Shown here one piece after another: positions 1 to 7,610 of a DNA stretch of 21,268 nucleotides. The position numbers and the translations under genes are program-made. The stretch is from CAYFMP01 sp964344215. Lineage in GTDB: Bacteria > Pseudomonadota > Alphaproteobacteria > Rhodospirillales > Casp-alpha2. The stretch lies in the NCBI GenBank assembly GCA_964344215.1, contig CAYFMP010000066.1, positions 1-21,268 of the forward strand, written 5' to 3'. The notes below the pieces were generated by a model, which was given only the letters and a program-made list of their open reading frames with translations, had not been told where the DNA came from and did no database searches. The first letter of the stretch is position 1. Every line of letters begins with the position of its first letter.

Positions 1-18
1 CGCCGGGCCGTTACCGCC

Positions 19-591
19 ATGAGCGCCGACGAGCGCGATCTTCTGGACGGTCTGGTCGCCGACCTGAAGGCGTTGCGGGCGAGGGAAGGTGGCGCCAAAC
101 CGAAACCGCCCGGCGACCATCACCCCGATCCGAAAGAGCCCGGCGAACCGACCGATCCCGACGACGGGAACGATGAACAAGGCAAGCAGAAGAAGTGCCG
201 GCAACTGGCCGTCGATCTCGCCAACGCCGAACAGGCCGCCAAGGAGGCGAAAACCGAGGCCGAGGAAGCCGACAAGGAGTTCGAGAAGTGGCGGGAAGAG
301 TCCGAAAGAATCACCAAATCTCTGGATAACGCACTCGCGCAGTTGGCAATCGAAGTAGCGATTCCGGCCTTTGGCGCTATCCGCAACCTACGGCGACTCC
401 TCGAAGCCCGATCGGTCGATTCACTGACGATTGTCCAACTGCTGCGGCTGAACGAACGGTTGGGCGAATCCCGAGAAAAGGCAGAAGAGGCTTTGGCGCT
501 CAGGACACTCCGCGAAACGACGGTTGAGGAACGGAAAGCGAAGGCCGCACGTATCAATCGAGAGATCGATAGACTCGAATGTTCCGACTAA
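19..591 (+). CDS. Coiled-coil protein of unknown function, possibly 5'-incomplete
   Basis: I do not recognise this family. The 190 residues divide into a proline- and acid-rich low-complexity stretch (about residues 25-55, rich in P, D, E and K) and a long charged helical part with heptad-like spacing (about 58-105 and 140-187), which suggests a coiled coil. A short, more hydrophobic segment (about 105-135, with AIPAFGAI) lies between them. No signal peptide or catalytic motif is visible. The ATG at 19 is the first start in the window, but the frame stays open to base 1, so the gene could begin further left. Its 3' half is richer in AT than the core genes, which suggests accessory DNA. Part of the gene (about 112-240) recurs in degraded form at 1114-1257. 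The presence of a real protein is likely; its role is unknown. Confidence 0.6.
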   Translation: MSADERDLLDGLVADLKALRAREGGAKPKPPGDHHPDPKEPGEPTDPDDGNDEQGKQKKCRQLAVDLANAEQAAKEAKTEAEEADKEFEKWREESERITKSLDNALAQLAIEVAIPAFGAIRNLRRLLEARSVDSLTIVQLLRLNERLGESREKAEEALALRTLRETTVEERKAKAARINREIDRLECSD

Positions 592-696
592 CTCGGAATC
601 GGCTGTCATCCATCAGGGGTATTTTAGAAATCTACACAACCGGTTATCGTCCAACGGCTGCGGTGGAATGGAACGGTAAGACAAGGGAAATATGAC

Positions 697-1095
697 ATGC
701 GTGCATTTTGTTCGTGCATTGCCGCGCTCGTCTTCATGTCGTCCTTGCCCGTCAAAGCCATAGAGCCCGCTCTCGAAACGTTCGAGACTGGAAAAGGCTA
801 TTTGACGCTAGGCGGTATTGAACAGGTCTATTACGTTCGAGGCCTTACAGACGCTTTTAGGTATTTGTCCCAAAAGCCCGCCGGGAATTTCAAGGGATTG
901 GCACGCTGTTACCGCGAACTCGGAGCGAATTCGGTACAGATCGCCGTTGTCATGGAGCTATTTTACGAAGATCCGGCCCGGTACAACAAGGCATTGGTGG
1001 GCGTCGATTTTAGGCCGCTCCCTGCCGTTGAAGCGTTTGCCGAATTGAGCAAACACTCTTGCAAAGCATACCTGGAAATCGAGGCCAAGCCGTAA
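697..1095 (+). CDS. Small secreted protein of unknown function
   Basis: A 132-residue protein with a classical N-terminal signal peptide: Arg near the start, a hydrophobic core (about residues 5-20) and a likely cleavage after VKA near residue 21. The mature part is soluble. It contains two well-separated cysteines, in ARCYREL and KHSCKAY, that could form a disulfide in the periplasm. The spacing of the second half (a Q..V...ELFYEDP stretch, then A...F..L..HSC) faintly recalls Rap1a/Tai-type periplasmic immunity proteins, but this is a resemblance of pattern only. The ATG at 697 is preceded by an AAGGGA Shine-Dalgarno with good spacing. The gene is AT-richer than the core, and its 106-base gap from the upstream gene suggests separate transcription. 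No other motif was recognised. Confidence 0.65.
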   Translation: MRAFCSCIAALVFMSSLPVKAIEPALETFETGKGYLTLGGIEQVYYVRGLTDAFRYLSQKPAGNFKGLARCYRELGANSVQIAVVMELFYEDPARYNKALVGVDFRPLPAVEAFAELSKHSCKAYLEIEAKP

Positions 1096-1113
1096 TCCTG
1101 CGGGAGTCTTTCC

Positions 1114-1257
1114 GGCGGCCACCACCCCGACCCGGAGGAGCCCGGCGAGCCGAAAGAGGCGAAGAAACCTGATCCCGAGGACGGCGACGAAGAACGGGAC
1201 AAGGAGAAGAAGTGCCGGCAACCGGCCGTCGATCTCGCCAACGCCGAACAGGCCGCC
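1114..1257 (+). pseudogene. Truncated second copy of part of the coiled-coil gene
   Basis: Read in one frame, this stretch gives HHPDPEEPGEP, then a longer acidic linker, then KKCRQPAVDLANAEQAA. That matches HHPDPKEPGEP and KKCRQLAVDLANAEQAA of the gene at 19-591. The nucleotide match is strongest at 1209-1257, where 17 codons are almost unchanged from about 192-240. Similarity stops abruptly at 1257, and the frame then runs into unrelated sequence. There is no start codon or ribosome binding site at its left edge. I infer a remnant of a tandem duplication, or of a related gene with a longer linker, that was cut on both sides. Confidence 0.7.
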
Positions 1258-1287
1258 TGCCCGGGGACGACGGCAGGAACCCGACGT

Positions 1288-1800
1288 TCAACCAGTTTCG
1301 CGGGCGGCTGCGGACCCAGCCGGATCGGGCGTTCTCCCCCGCTCCGCCGCCCCGGCGACGGCGCGGCGGAACAGGTCCGCGTGCTTCCAGCGCCCGGCCT
1401 CGGCCCGGCCGGCCAGTTCGGCAAGCTCGGCGGGGCCCAGGTCGAGCCTGGACAGGCGGCGGGCGGCGGCCGAGCGCAGGTCGCGGACGCCCAAGGCGTC
1501 GAGCCCGACAAGCGTCACCAGGAAGCAGACGATCCAGATTGGGAAGATCGCCACCCAGGCGATCGAGATCATGGCCGACGCCACGTACTCCTCGATGCCT
1601 TCACGGAGCGTCAGGTCGTTCAAGACGAAAAACGCCCAGACGGCGATGGCGGCGGAGACGAAGAACAGTGCGATGGCGGCGGCCCGCGATAGGTGGCGGG
1701 CGCCATCCAAGTCGTCGAGCGCCGACAGCGCGCCCGGCAAACCTTCGGCTTCGTTATCGGACCGCTCTCCGGACAGAGGTTGGATCGATTCGACAACCAT
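1288..1800 (-). CDS. Two-helix membrane protein of unknown function
   Basis: About 170 residues. A hydrophilic N-terminal region of roughly 35 residues is followed by two strong transmembrane segments (about 39-57, AAAIALFFVSAAIAVWAFF; and about 74-98, including WVAIFPIWIVCFLVTLVGL). A charged C-terminal tail of about 70 residues is rich in Ala, Arg and Glu. The start at 1800 is chosen over an in-frame ATG at 1863 because GAGG lies about 8 bases before it and nothing comparable precedes the longer start. The 3' end of the gene stops about 30 bases from the duplicated coiled-coil fragment, so its last residues may have been altered by that junction. I do not recognise the family; the topology suggests a small inner-membrane protein. 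Confidence 0.6.
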   Translation of the reverse strand: MVVESIQPLSGERSDNEAEGLPGALSALDDLDGARHLSRAAAIALFFVSAAIAVWAFFVLNDLTLREGIEEYVASAMISIAWVAIFPIWIVCFLVTLVGLDALGVRDLRSAAARRLSRLDLGPAELAELAGRAEAGRWKHADLFRRAVAGAAERGRTPDPAGSAAARETG

Positions 1801-1897
1801 GTCGCTGCCCTCGACCTTTCGCCGATAAGGCCATTCTACCCCGCCCGGCCGCACCGCCGCCACTTACTTCGTCCCGGCCGGTGTCGCCGCCCTCCTC

Positions 1898-1972
1898 CGT
1901 CATTCCTGCGAAAGCGGGAATCCAGACCGACCGTCCAAACATGGACCCCCGCCTGCGCGGGGGTGACGGGGG
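1898..1972. repeat. Pair of GC-rich palindromes, intergenic repeat type
   Basis: Two hairpins lie side by side. At 1903-1920, TTCCTGC and GCGGGAA flank a GAAA loop with one G-T pair. At 1946-1963, CCCCCGC and GCGGGGG flank a CTGC loop. The first reads as the common proteobacterial motif 'CATTCCCGCGAAAGCGGGAATCCA', known as a dispersed intergenic repeat. The pair lies between the divergently transcribed membrane protein gene and ahcY. It is probably a REP-like or MITE-like repeat rather than a gene-specific control site. Confidence 0.65.
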
Positions 1973-2076
1973 ATCGGCGCCGGGGTGGCGGAGCGTGCGT
2001 CCAAGCCCGCCCTTCATCCTGCGACGTTGCTCGGAACGAGTTCTTTTCCGGCCTCACCCCGGACCGCCGCTTGTCC

Positions 2077-2105
2077 TTGCCCGGGCCGAGCGCGGCTGCT
2101 ATGAC
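2077..2105 (+). promoter_or_regulatory. Candidate sigma70-type promoter for ahcY
   Basis: TTGCCC at 2077-2082 and TATGAC at 2100-2105 are separated by exactly 17 bases. Transcription would start near 2112, leaving a leader of about 30 bases before the ahcY ATG at 2144. With a leader this short there is no room for an SAH riboswitch downstream of the start site. The rest of 1801-2143 holds only the palindromic repeat described separately; no gene is seen there. Confidence 0.45.
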
Positions 2106-2143
2106 GCGCACCGATATTTCTCGAATACCGGAGCCCGCCCATC

Positions 2144-3541
2144 ATGTCTTCCACCGATTACGCCGTCGCCGATCTCAGCCTCGCCGAGTGGGGCGAGAAG
2201 GAGATGTCCCTCGCCGAATCGGAGATGCCCGGCCTGATGGCCGTGCGCGCCGAATACGGAAAAGCGCAGCCGCTCAAAGGCGCGCGCATCGCCGGTTCCC
2301 TGCACATGACGATCCAGACGGCGGTGTTGATCCGCACGCTCGAAGCCTTGGGCGCCGAGGTCCGCTGGGCGTCGTGCAACATCTTCTCGACCCAGGACCA
2401 CGCCGCCGCCGCCATCGCCGCCGCCGGCACCCCGGTGTTCGCCAAGAAGGGCGAGACGCTCGAGGAGTACTGGGACTACGCGCACCGCATCTTCGAATGG
2501 GCCGACGGCGGCGCGCCGAACATGATCCTGGATGACGGCGGCGACGCGACGTTGCTGCTGCACCTGGGCCGCGAGGCGGAGGCCGACGCCTCCGTGCTCG
2601 ACAAGCCTGGAAGCGAGGAGGAAGAGGCGCTGTTCGCCTCCATCAAGCAACGTCTCAAGGACAGGCCCGGCTGGTACGCCGAGACCGGCGACGCCATCCG
2701 AGGCGTCACCGAGGAGACGACGACCGGCGTGCACCGCCTCTACGAGATGGAGAAGAAGGGGACGCTGTTGTTCTCGGCCTTCAACGTCAACGATTCGGTG
2801 ACCAAATCCAAGTTCGACAACAAGTACGGCTGCCGCGAGAGCCTGGTCGACGGCATCAGGCGGGCCACCGACGTCATGATGGCCGGCAAGGTCGCCACCG
2901 TCGCCGGCTACGGCGACGTCGGCAAGGGTTCGGCCGAGAGTCTGCGCAACGCCGGCTGCCGGGTGCTGGTCACCGAGGCCGACCCGATCTGCGCGCTGCA
3001 GGCTGCCATGGAGGGCTTCGAGGTGGTGACCATGGAGGACGCCGCGCCCCGCTCCGACCTGTTCGTGACGGCGACCGGCAACATCGACGTCATCACCGTC
3101 GATCACGTCCGCGCCATGAAGGACCGCGCCATCGTCTGCAACATCGGCCACTTCGACAACGAGATCCAGGTCGAGGGCTTGCGCAACTTCAAATGGACCA
3201 ACGTCAAGCCGCAGGTCGACGAGATCGAACTGCCCGACGGCAAGCGGGTCATCCTGTTGGCCGAGGGACGGCTTGTGAACCTGGGCTGCGCGACGGGGCA
3301 TCCGAGCTTCGTGATGTCGGCCAGCTTCACCAACCAGGTGCTGGCCCAGATGGAGATCTGGAACAACCCGGACGCCTACGACAAGAAGGTCTACGTGCTG
3401 CCCAAGCACTTGGACGAGAAGGTGGCCTCCCTGCACCTGGAGCAGCTCGGCGTCGGCCTGACCACGCTCAGCCAGGAACAGGCCGACTACATCGGCGTTT
3501 CCACCGACGGCCCGTTCAAGCCGGACAGCTACCGGTACTAG
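2144..3541 (+). CDS. ahcY: Adenosylhomocysteinase (S-adenosylhomocysteine hydrolase)
   Basis: This cytoplasmic NAD-dependent enzyme splits S-adenosylhomocysteine into adenosine and homocysteine, which removes the product inhibitor of methyltransferases and feeds the methyl cycle. The 465 residues show the family's hallmarks: GSLHMTIQTAV with the substrate-site His near residue 54; EETTTGVHRLYEM; NVNDSVTKSKFDN with the catalytic Lys and Asp near 221 and 225; the NAD-binding loop GYGDVGKG at about 255-262; GHFDNEI; and the conserved C-terminal end KPDSYRY. It is longer than the roughly 430-residue animal enzyme because of an insert with EEEEALFASIKQRLKDRPGW, as in many bacterial forms. The start is supported by the family's N-terminal sequence (YAVADLSLAEWG) and a GGAG about 12 bases upstream. 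It is transcribed ahead of the amidotransferase and divL. Confidence 0.97.
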   Translation: MSSTDYAVADLSLAEWGEKEMSLAESEMPGLMAVRAEYGKAQPLKGARIAGSLHMTIQTAVLIRTLEALGAEVRWASCNIFSTQDHAAAAIAAAGTPVFAKKGETLEEYWDYAHRIFEWADGGAPNMILDDGGDATLLLHLGREAEADASVLDKPGSEEEEALFASIKQRLKDRPGWYAETGDAIRGVTEETTTGVHRLYEMEKKGTLLFSAFNVNDSVTKSKFDNKYGCRESLVDGIRRATDVMMAGKVATVAGYGDVGKGSAESLRNAGCRVLVTEADPICALQAAMEGFEVVTMEDAAPRSDLFVTATGNIDVITVDHVRAMKDRAIVCNIGHFDNEIQVEGLRNFKWTNVKPQVDEIELPDGKRVILLAEGRLVNLGCATGHPSFVMSASFTNQVLAQMEIWNNPDAYDKKVYVLPKHLDEKVASLHLEQLGVGLTTLSQEQADYIGVSTDGPFKPDSYRY

Positions 3542-3704
3542 GGCGCCTCGACGGGCTCGGGGTGGGGCCGTCTCGTCCATTCATCATCCCGGACAGGCGT
3601 CGGGCCGTATCGAAGGTTGCGCCGCACCCGGAAAACCGTTTACGGGGACGGCGCCTTGGGGGCAAACTCACTCCTGTCGCCGACCATCCCTGCGAGGTGC
3701 GCCG

Positions 3705-4517
3705 ATGTGCCGCTGGCTGGCCTATGCCGGACCGCCGATCTATCTGGATTCGCTGCTGTTCCGTCCCGAACACTCGTTGATCAACCAGAGCCGGGCGGCG
3801 ATCCGCAGTTTGAGCGCCATCAACGCCGACGGCTTCGGCGTCGGCTGGTACGAACACCGCGCCAGGCCCGGCGTCTTCAAGGACGTGCTGCCGGCCTGGA
3901 ACGACACCAACCTGCGCGACATGGCCGAGCAGATCAGATCGCCCCTGTTCTTCGGCCACGTGCGGGCCTCGACCGGCACCGCCACCATCCGCGCCAACTG
4001 CCATCCGTTCCGCCATGAGAACTGGCTGTTCATGCACAACGGCTCGATCGGCGAGTTCGAGCGGGTGCGCCGCGAGCTGTCCATGCGCATCGCGCCCGAG
4101 CTATACGCGTGCCTGCAGGGGACGACGGACAGCGAGGTCCTGTTCTACCTGCTGATCACGCACGGGCTGATGGACGACCCGGCCCGGGCCTTCGCCAAGG
4201 CCGTCGCCGAAGTCGAGGAGGTGATGGCCGGGGCCCAAATCGACGAGCCCTTCAACATGACGGCCGCCGTCTCCGACGGCGCCGCCGTGACGGCGCTGCG
4301 CTACGCCGACCACGACGATCCGCCGAGCCTCTATTACGCGTGCGGCGCGCAGCCGCTCGACCTCGCCGGCGAAAGCGCCATCGAGCCCGGCACCTCGACG
4401 CTGATCCTTTCCGAACCCTTGGATACCGAGGCGCAGTGGAACGAGGTGCCGGCGGCCCACCTGCTGATCGCCGCCGACGGCGGCATCGCCGTCGTGCCGT
4501 TCGAGCCGGCCCGATAG
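3705..4517 (+). CDS. Class II glutamine amidotransferase (EgtC/YafJ-like)
   Basis: A 270-residue N-terminal-nucleophile hydrolase. Removal of the initiator Met would expose Cys2 (MCRWLAY), the catalytic nucleophile of the family. Other hallmarks follow in order: DGFGVGWY at 42-49, GHVRAST at 84-90, NCHPF at 98-102, HNG at 111-113 and GTTDSE at 139-144. There is no synthase or sugar-isomerase domain, so this is the stand-alone type related to YafJ and to EgtC, which removes a gamma-glutamyl group in ergothioneine synthesis. The egtB and egtD genes that would support an ergothioneine role are not in the window, so the substrate remains open. The ATG at 3705 has GAGG upstream and is fixed by the need for Cys at position 2. 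The 163-base gap after ahcY holds no gene I can see. Confidence 0.9.
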   Translation: MCRWLAYAGPPIYLDSLLFRPEHSLINQSRAAIRSLSAINADGFGVGWYEHRARPGVFKDVLPAWNDTNLRDMAEQIRSPLFFGHVRASTGTATIRANCHPFRHENWLFMHNGSIGEFERVRRELSMRIAPELYACLQGTTDSEVLFYLLITHGLMDDPARAFAKAVAEVEEVMAGAQIDEPFNMTAAVSDGAAVTALRYADHDDPPSLYYACGAQPLDLAGESAIEPGTSTLILSEPLDTEAQWNEVPAAHLLIAADGGIAVVPFEPAR

Positions 4518-4583
4518 GGCGCCGGGCCCGCCGCCCTCCCTTTGTCTTGTCGCCCGGGCCGGCGGGCGGCTACTCTGAGGCCC

Positions 4584-6968
4584 GTGTTGTACGAGCTTGC
4601 CCCCATCGAGATCGTGGCGCTGGCGGCCGCCGCTATCGCCGTCGTCGCCGTCATCACCGCCTTCGTACTGCGCGGCCGCTTGGCCGAGGCGCTCGACGAA
4701 AGCCGGCGCTTGGAGGCGGTCGCCGCCAAGGGCCGCGAGATCCTGTCGGCCGCTCCCGACGGCCTGTTCCTGTGGGACCACGTGCTCGGCGGCATCACGT
4801 GCTCGCGGCGGCTGGCCGTGCTGCTCAACCTGAAAGCCGGCACCCACGCCCGTTACGACGACATCCGCGCCGCCTTCGCGGGCGAGTCGCTGAAAAGCCT
4901 GGAACGCGCCGTCTCGGCGCTACGCGCCAACGGCTCGTCGTTCGACCTCGTGCTCGGCTGCGGAGACCGCACCATCCAGGCCATCGGCGCCCGCGCCGAG
5001 ACCGAGGACGGCCAGCCGCTGGCCGATATGGTATGGATGCGCGACGTCTCCGACCTCGCTTCCGGCGAGGTGCCGAAGGCCGGCTCGGGCGGGCACGCCA
5101 ACACCTCGGGCCTCGATGACCGCCACCTGACGGCGCTGCTCGACGCCATGCCGCTGCCGGTGTGGCTGAGGGATTCGAAGCTGCGCCTGGCCTTTACCAA
5201 CCGGGCCGGGGCCGGCCTCGCCGAACAGCGCCCCGACATGGCCGAACGGGCCCGCAAGGAGGGCGCGCCGATCAGCGAACGCAAGCTGCTCGACGACGGC
5301 GGCCAGGCGCGATTGATGGAGGTCACCGAGGTGCCGTTGGGCGCGCTGGGCGGCGCCGGCGCCGGCGGCGCCGCCGAAAACCGCGGCGGCACGCTCGGTT
5401 TCGCCATCGACCGCTCGGAGCGCGAGGCGATGGCGGGCGAGGCGCAGCGCCAACAGGCGGCCCGCGATTCGGTGCTCGACGACCTCAATACGGCGGTCGC
5501 CATATTCGACGGCGACAAGCGTCTGGACTACTGCAATTCGGCCTACGCAGGGACCTGGAAGCTGGATCAGGGGTGGCTGCAGGAGGGGCCGGCGCTGGCC
5601 GAGATCCTGGAGAAGCTGCGCGAGGCCCGGCTGCTGCCCGAGGTCGCCGATTTCAGGGATTTCAAGGCCCAGCAACTGGCCCGCTTCACCATGCTGAGCG
5701 AAGCCGTAGACGACCTCATGCACCTGCCCGACGGCCGCACGCTACGCGCCGTCACCCGACCCTACGGCGACGGCGGGCTGGCTCAGTCGTTCGAGGACGT
5801 CACCGAGCGGCTCGACCTCGAGCGTTCCTTCAAGTCGCTGGGCGCGGTCCAGAACGAGACCCTGGACAACCTGCACGAGGGCGTCGCCGTGTTCGGCCCG
5901 GACGGCCGCCTCAAGCTCTTCAACCCGGTGTTCGCCAGGCTGTGGGAGATCGACGAGGCCGACCTCGAGGGCGAGCCGCACCTGACCGACATCATCGACT
6001 GGACCCGGCCGCTGGTGCCGCCGCCGGCCGACGCCGAGGCGTGGAGCGACGAGGCCTGGCCGGTGCATCGCGACCTCGTCGTCGCCGGCCTGCTGTCGCG
6101 CGCCGCCAAGACCGGGCAGATCGCTTTCACCAACGGCGCCATCGTCGATTACGCCAACGTGCCGTTGCCCGACGGCGCCGTGCTGCTGAGCTACATGGAC
6201 GTCACCGATTCGGCCCGCGTCGAGCGCGCGCTCCGGGAACGGGCCGAGGCCCTGCAGGAGGCCGACCGCCTCAAATCCGAGTTCATCGCCAACGTCTCCT
6301 ACGAGGTGCGGACGCCGTTGAACACCATCATCGGCTTCGCCGACATGCTGGGACGCGAGCACTTCGGCGACCTCAACGCCCGCCAGAGCGACTATGCGCG
6401 CGGCATCCTCGATACCTCGCTGGGCCTGATGTCGGTGATCGGCGATATCCTCGACCTCGCTTCCATCGAGGCCGGCCACATGGAACTGGAGCGCGGTTCG
6501 GTCGACGTCCACGGCGTTCTGGTCGCCGCCTTCAACCTCGGTCAGGAACGCATCCGCCGCAAGGAGCTGAAGGCCGAGTTCGACTGTCCGCCGGACATCG
6601 GCTGGATGGTGGCCGACGAAAAACGCCTCAAGCAGGTCGTCTTCAACCTGCTGTCCAACGCCATCGCGTTCACGCCGCCGCGCGGCGTCGTCCGCCTCGA
6701 AGCGCACCGCGACCGCGACGAGGTGGTGATCGCCGTTTCCGACACCGGGGTCGGTATCCCGCAGGCCGAGCGCGAGCGCGTGTTCGAGCCGTTTGCCCGG
6801 GGCGAAGCCGGCGACGGCGAGGCCGGCCCGAACGAGGCCGGCGCCGGTCTCGGGCTGACCATCGTGCGCAATTTCATCGAGTTGCACGACGGCACGGTCG
6901 AGGTCAAATCGCGCCCGGGGCGCGGCACCACGGTGACCTGCCGGCTGCCGGCCGGGCCGGCCGATTGA
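4584..6968 (+). CDS. divL: DivL-like sensor kinase with Tyr at the phospho-acceptor position
   Basis: A membrane-bound PAS and histidine-kinase protein of about 794 residues. One N-terminal transmembrane helix (about 8-31) is followed by several PAS-like segments separated by a Gly/Ala-rich linker, a HisKA dimerisation domain and a HATPase domain with an N-box (NLLSNAIAF, near 687), G1 (DTGVGIP, near 720) and G2 (GAGLGLT, near 755). The H-box reads NVSYEVRTPL: Tyr near residue 573 replaces the usual His. That is the mark of Caulobacter DivL, which works with CckA and DivK to control CtrA in the cell cycle and is about the same length. GTG at 4584 is chosen because it follows CTGAGG closely; TTG at 4587 is an equally good start. 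Its stop lies 9 bases from a convergent gene. The DivL assignment is strong from motif, length and context; its partners are not in the window. Confidence 0.85.
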   Translation: MLYELAPIEIVALAAAAIAVVAVITAFVLRGRLAEALDESRRLEAVAAKGREILSAAPDGLFLWDHVLGGITCSRRLAVLLNLKAGTHARYDDIRAAFAGESLKSLERAVSALRANGSSFDLVLGCGDRTIQAIGARAETEDGQPLADMVWMRDVSDLASGEVPKAGSGGHANTSGLDDRHLTALLDAMPLPVWLRDSKLRLAFTNRAGAGLAEQRPDMAERARKEGAPISERKLLDDGGQARLMEVTEVPLGALGGAGAGGAAENRGGTLGFAIDRSEREAMAGEAQRQQAARDSVLDDLNTAVAIFDGDKRLDYCNSAYAGTWKLDQGWLQEGPALAEILEKLREARLLPEVADFRDFKAQQLARFTMLSEAVDDLMHLPDGRTLRAVTRPYGDGGLAQSFEDVTERLDLERSFKSLGAVQNETLDNLHEGVAVFGPDGRLKLFNPVFARLWEIDEADLEGEPHLTDIIDWTRPLVPPPADAEAWSDEAWPVHRDLVVAGLLSRAAKTGQIAFTNGAIVDYANVPLPDGAVLLSYMDVTDSARVERALRERAEALQEADRLKSEFIANVSYEVRTPLNTIIGFADMLGREHFGDLNARQSDYARGILDTSLGLMSVIGDILDLASIEAGHMELERGSVDVHGVLVAAFNLGQERIRRKELKAEFDCPPDIGWMVADEKRLKQVVFNLLSNAIAFTPPRGVVRLEAHRDRDEVVIAVSDTGVGIPQAERERVFEPFARGEAGDGEAGPNEAGAGLGLTIVRNFIELHDGTVEVKSRPGRGTTVTCRLPAGPAD

Positions 6969-6977
6969 GGCGCCGGT

Positions 6978-7487
6978 TCAGTCGAACAGGGCGTCGATGG
7001 TCGATTGGTCCATGATGACGGCGCCCGCCGCTTCGGTCCCGAACTCGCCGTTGATGATGGCGCTCGAGCGGTCCATTGCCTTCTGGATGTCGCGGGTTAT
7101 GGTCGCCACCGTCTCGCGCAGCGCGCCGTTGGCGCCGTGGGCGAGACCGTTCTCGATGGCGCCGATGCCGTCCAGCACCAGCCCGTCGATCTCCCGCGTC
7201 GCTTCCTCGAATGGAAACCGGTATTCGTCGGGGACATGGTCGTAGGCGAATACCGCCAGTTCCTTGTCCGAGAAGGCGCTGTCGCGGAAGTGGTCCTGGT
7301 AGGACTTCGGTTTCCATTCCTTGACGTCGTCCAGGCACTCCGGCATGTCGGGGATCAAATCCAGCAGCATGACGATCTCGTTGAAGTGGTTGAGATAGTC
7401 GGTGGCGAGCAGCGTCTTCTCGTTGATGTTGGTGCCGCGCACCAGCATCCTGCAGGTTCCCGTAAACCGGAAGTCCAAACGAGCCAT
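6978..7487 (-). CDS. Conserved-looking soluble protein of unknown function
   Basis: A 169-residue soluble protein with no signal peptide or transmembrane helix. The first part (residues 1-40) mixes beta-like segments (LDFRFTGTCRMLV) with an acidic helical stretch (NHFNEIVMLLDLIPDMPECLDD). The centre has aromatic and acidic patches (DHFRDSAF, VFAYDHVPDEYRFPFEEA), and the C-terminal half looks helical. I do not recognise the family and assign no function. The ATG at 7487 has GGGGA six bases upstream. It is the last gene of a minus-strand group behind the PLP enzyme, but it probably has its own promoter in the 123-base gap. Its stop is 9 bases from the divL stop, so the two genes converge. Confidence 0.75.
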   Translation of the reverse strand: MARLDFRFTGTCRMLVRGTNINEKTLLATDYLNHFNEIVMLLDLIPDMPECLDDVKEWKPKSYQDHFRDSAFSDKELAVFAYDHVPDEYRFPFEEATREIDGLVLDGIGAIENGLAHGANGALRETVATITRDIQKAMDRSSAIINGEFGTEAAGAVIMDQSTIDALFD

Positions 7488-7561
7488 CGAATTCCCCAGG
7501 CCGAGAGGCGCGCCGGACCTGTGCCCGCCGCGCCGTCGAACTCGGCTTCAGTCTGCATACC

Positions 7562-7590
7562 ATTGTATTTAAGTGGGCGACAATTGAAAA
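7562..7590 (-). promoter_or_regulatory. Candidate promoter for the unknown soluble protein
   Basis: On the minus strand TTTTCA (7590-7585) and TACAAT (7567-7562) are 17 bases apart; the -10 box matches the sigma70 consensus at five of six positions. Transcription would start near 7555, about 70 bases before the ATG at 7487. This is the only AT-rich patch between the two minus-strand genes. A weak CCCT/AGGG hairpin followed by four T lies just before it, at about 7588-7610, and could partly end the upstream transcript. Confidence 0.4.
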
Positions 7591-7610
7591 GCCCTGATGA
7601 CGGTAGGGTC

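Noticed and set aside
1980..2143. Possible SAH riboswitch ahead of ahcY
   Set aside because: The conserved GAGGAGCGCUGC-type core and the paired downstream GCGCUC element are not present; GGCGGAGCGTGCG near 1986 is only a chance likeness.
2099..3580. Minus-strand open frame covering all of ahcY
   Set aside because: Antisense shadow; the plus-strand frame is an unmistakable adenosylhomocysteinase.
3541..3704. Terminator or promoter in the ahcY-amidotransferase gap
   Set aside because: No stable hairpin with a T run and only a weak TTGCGC/TACGGG pair with an 18-base spacer; not enough to support a call.
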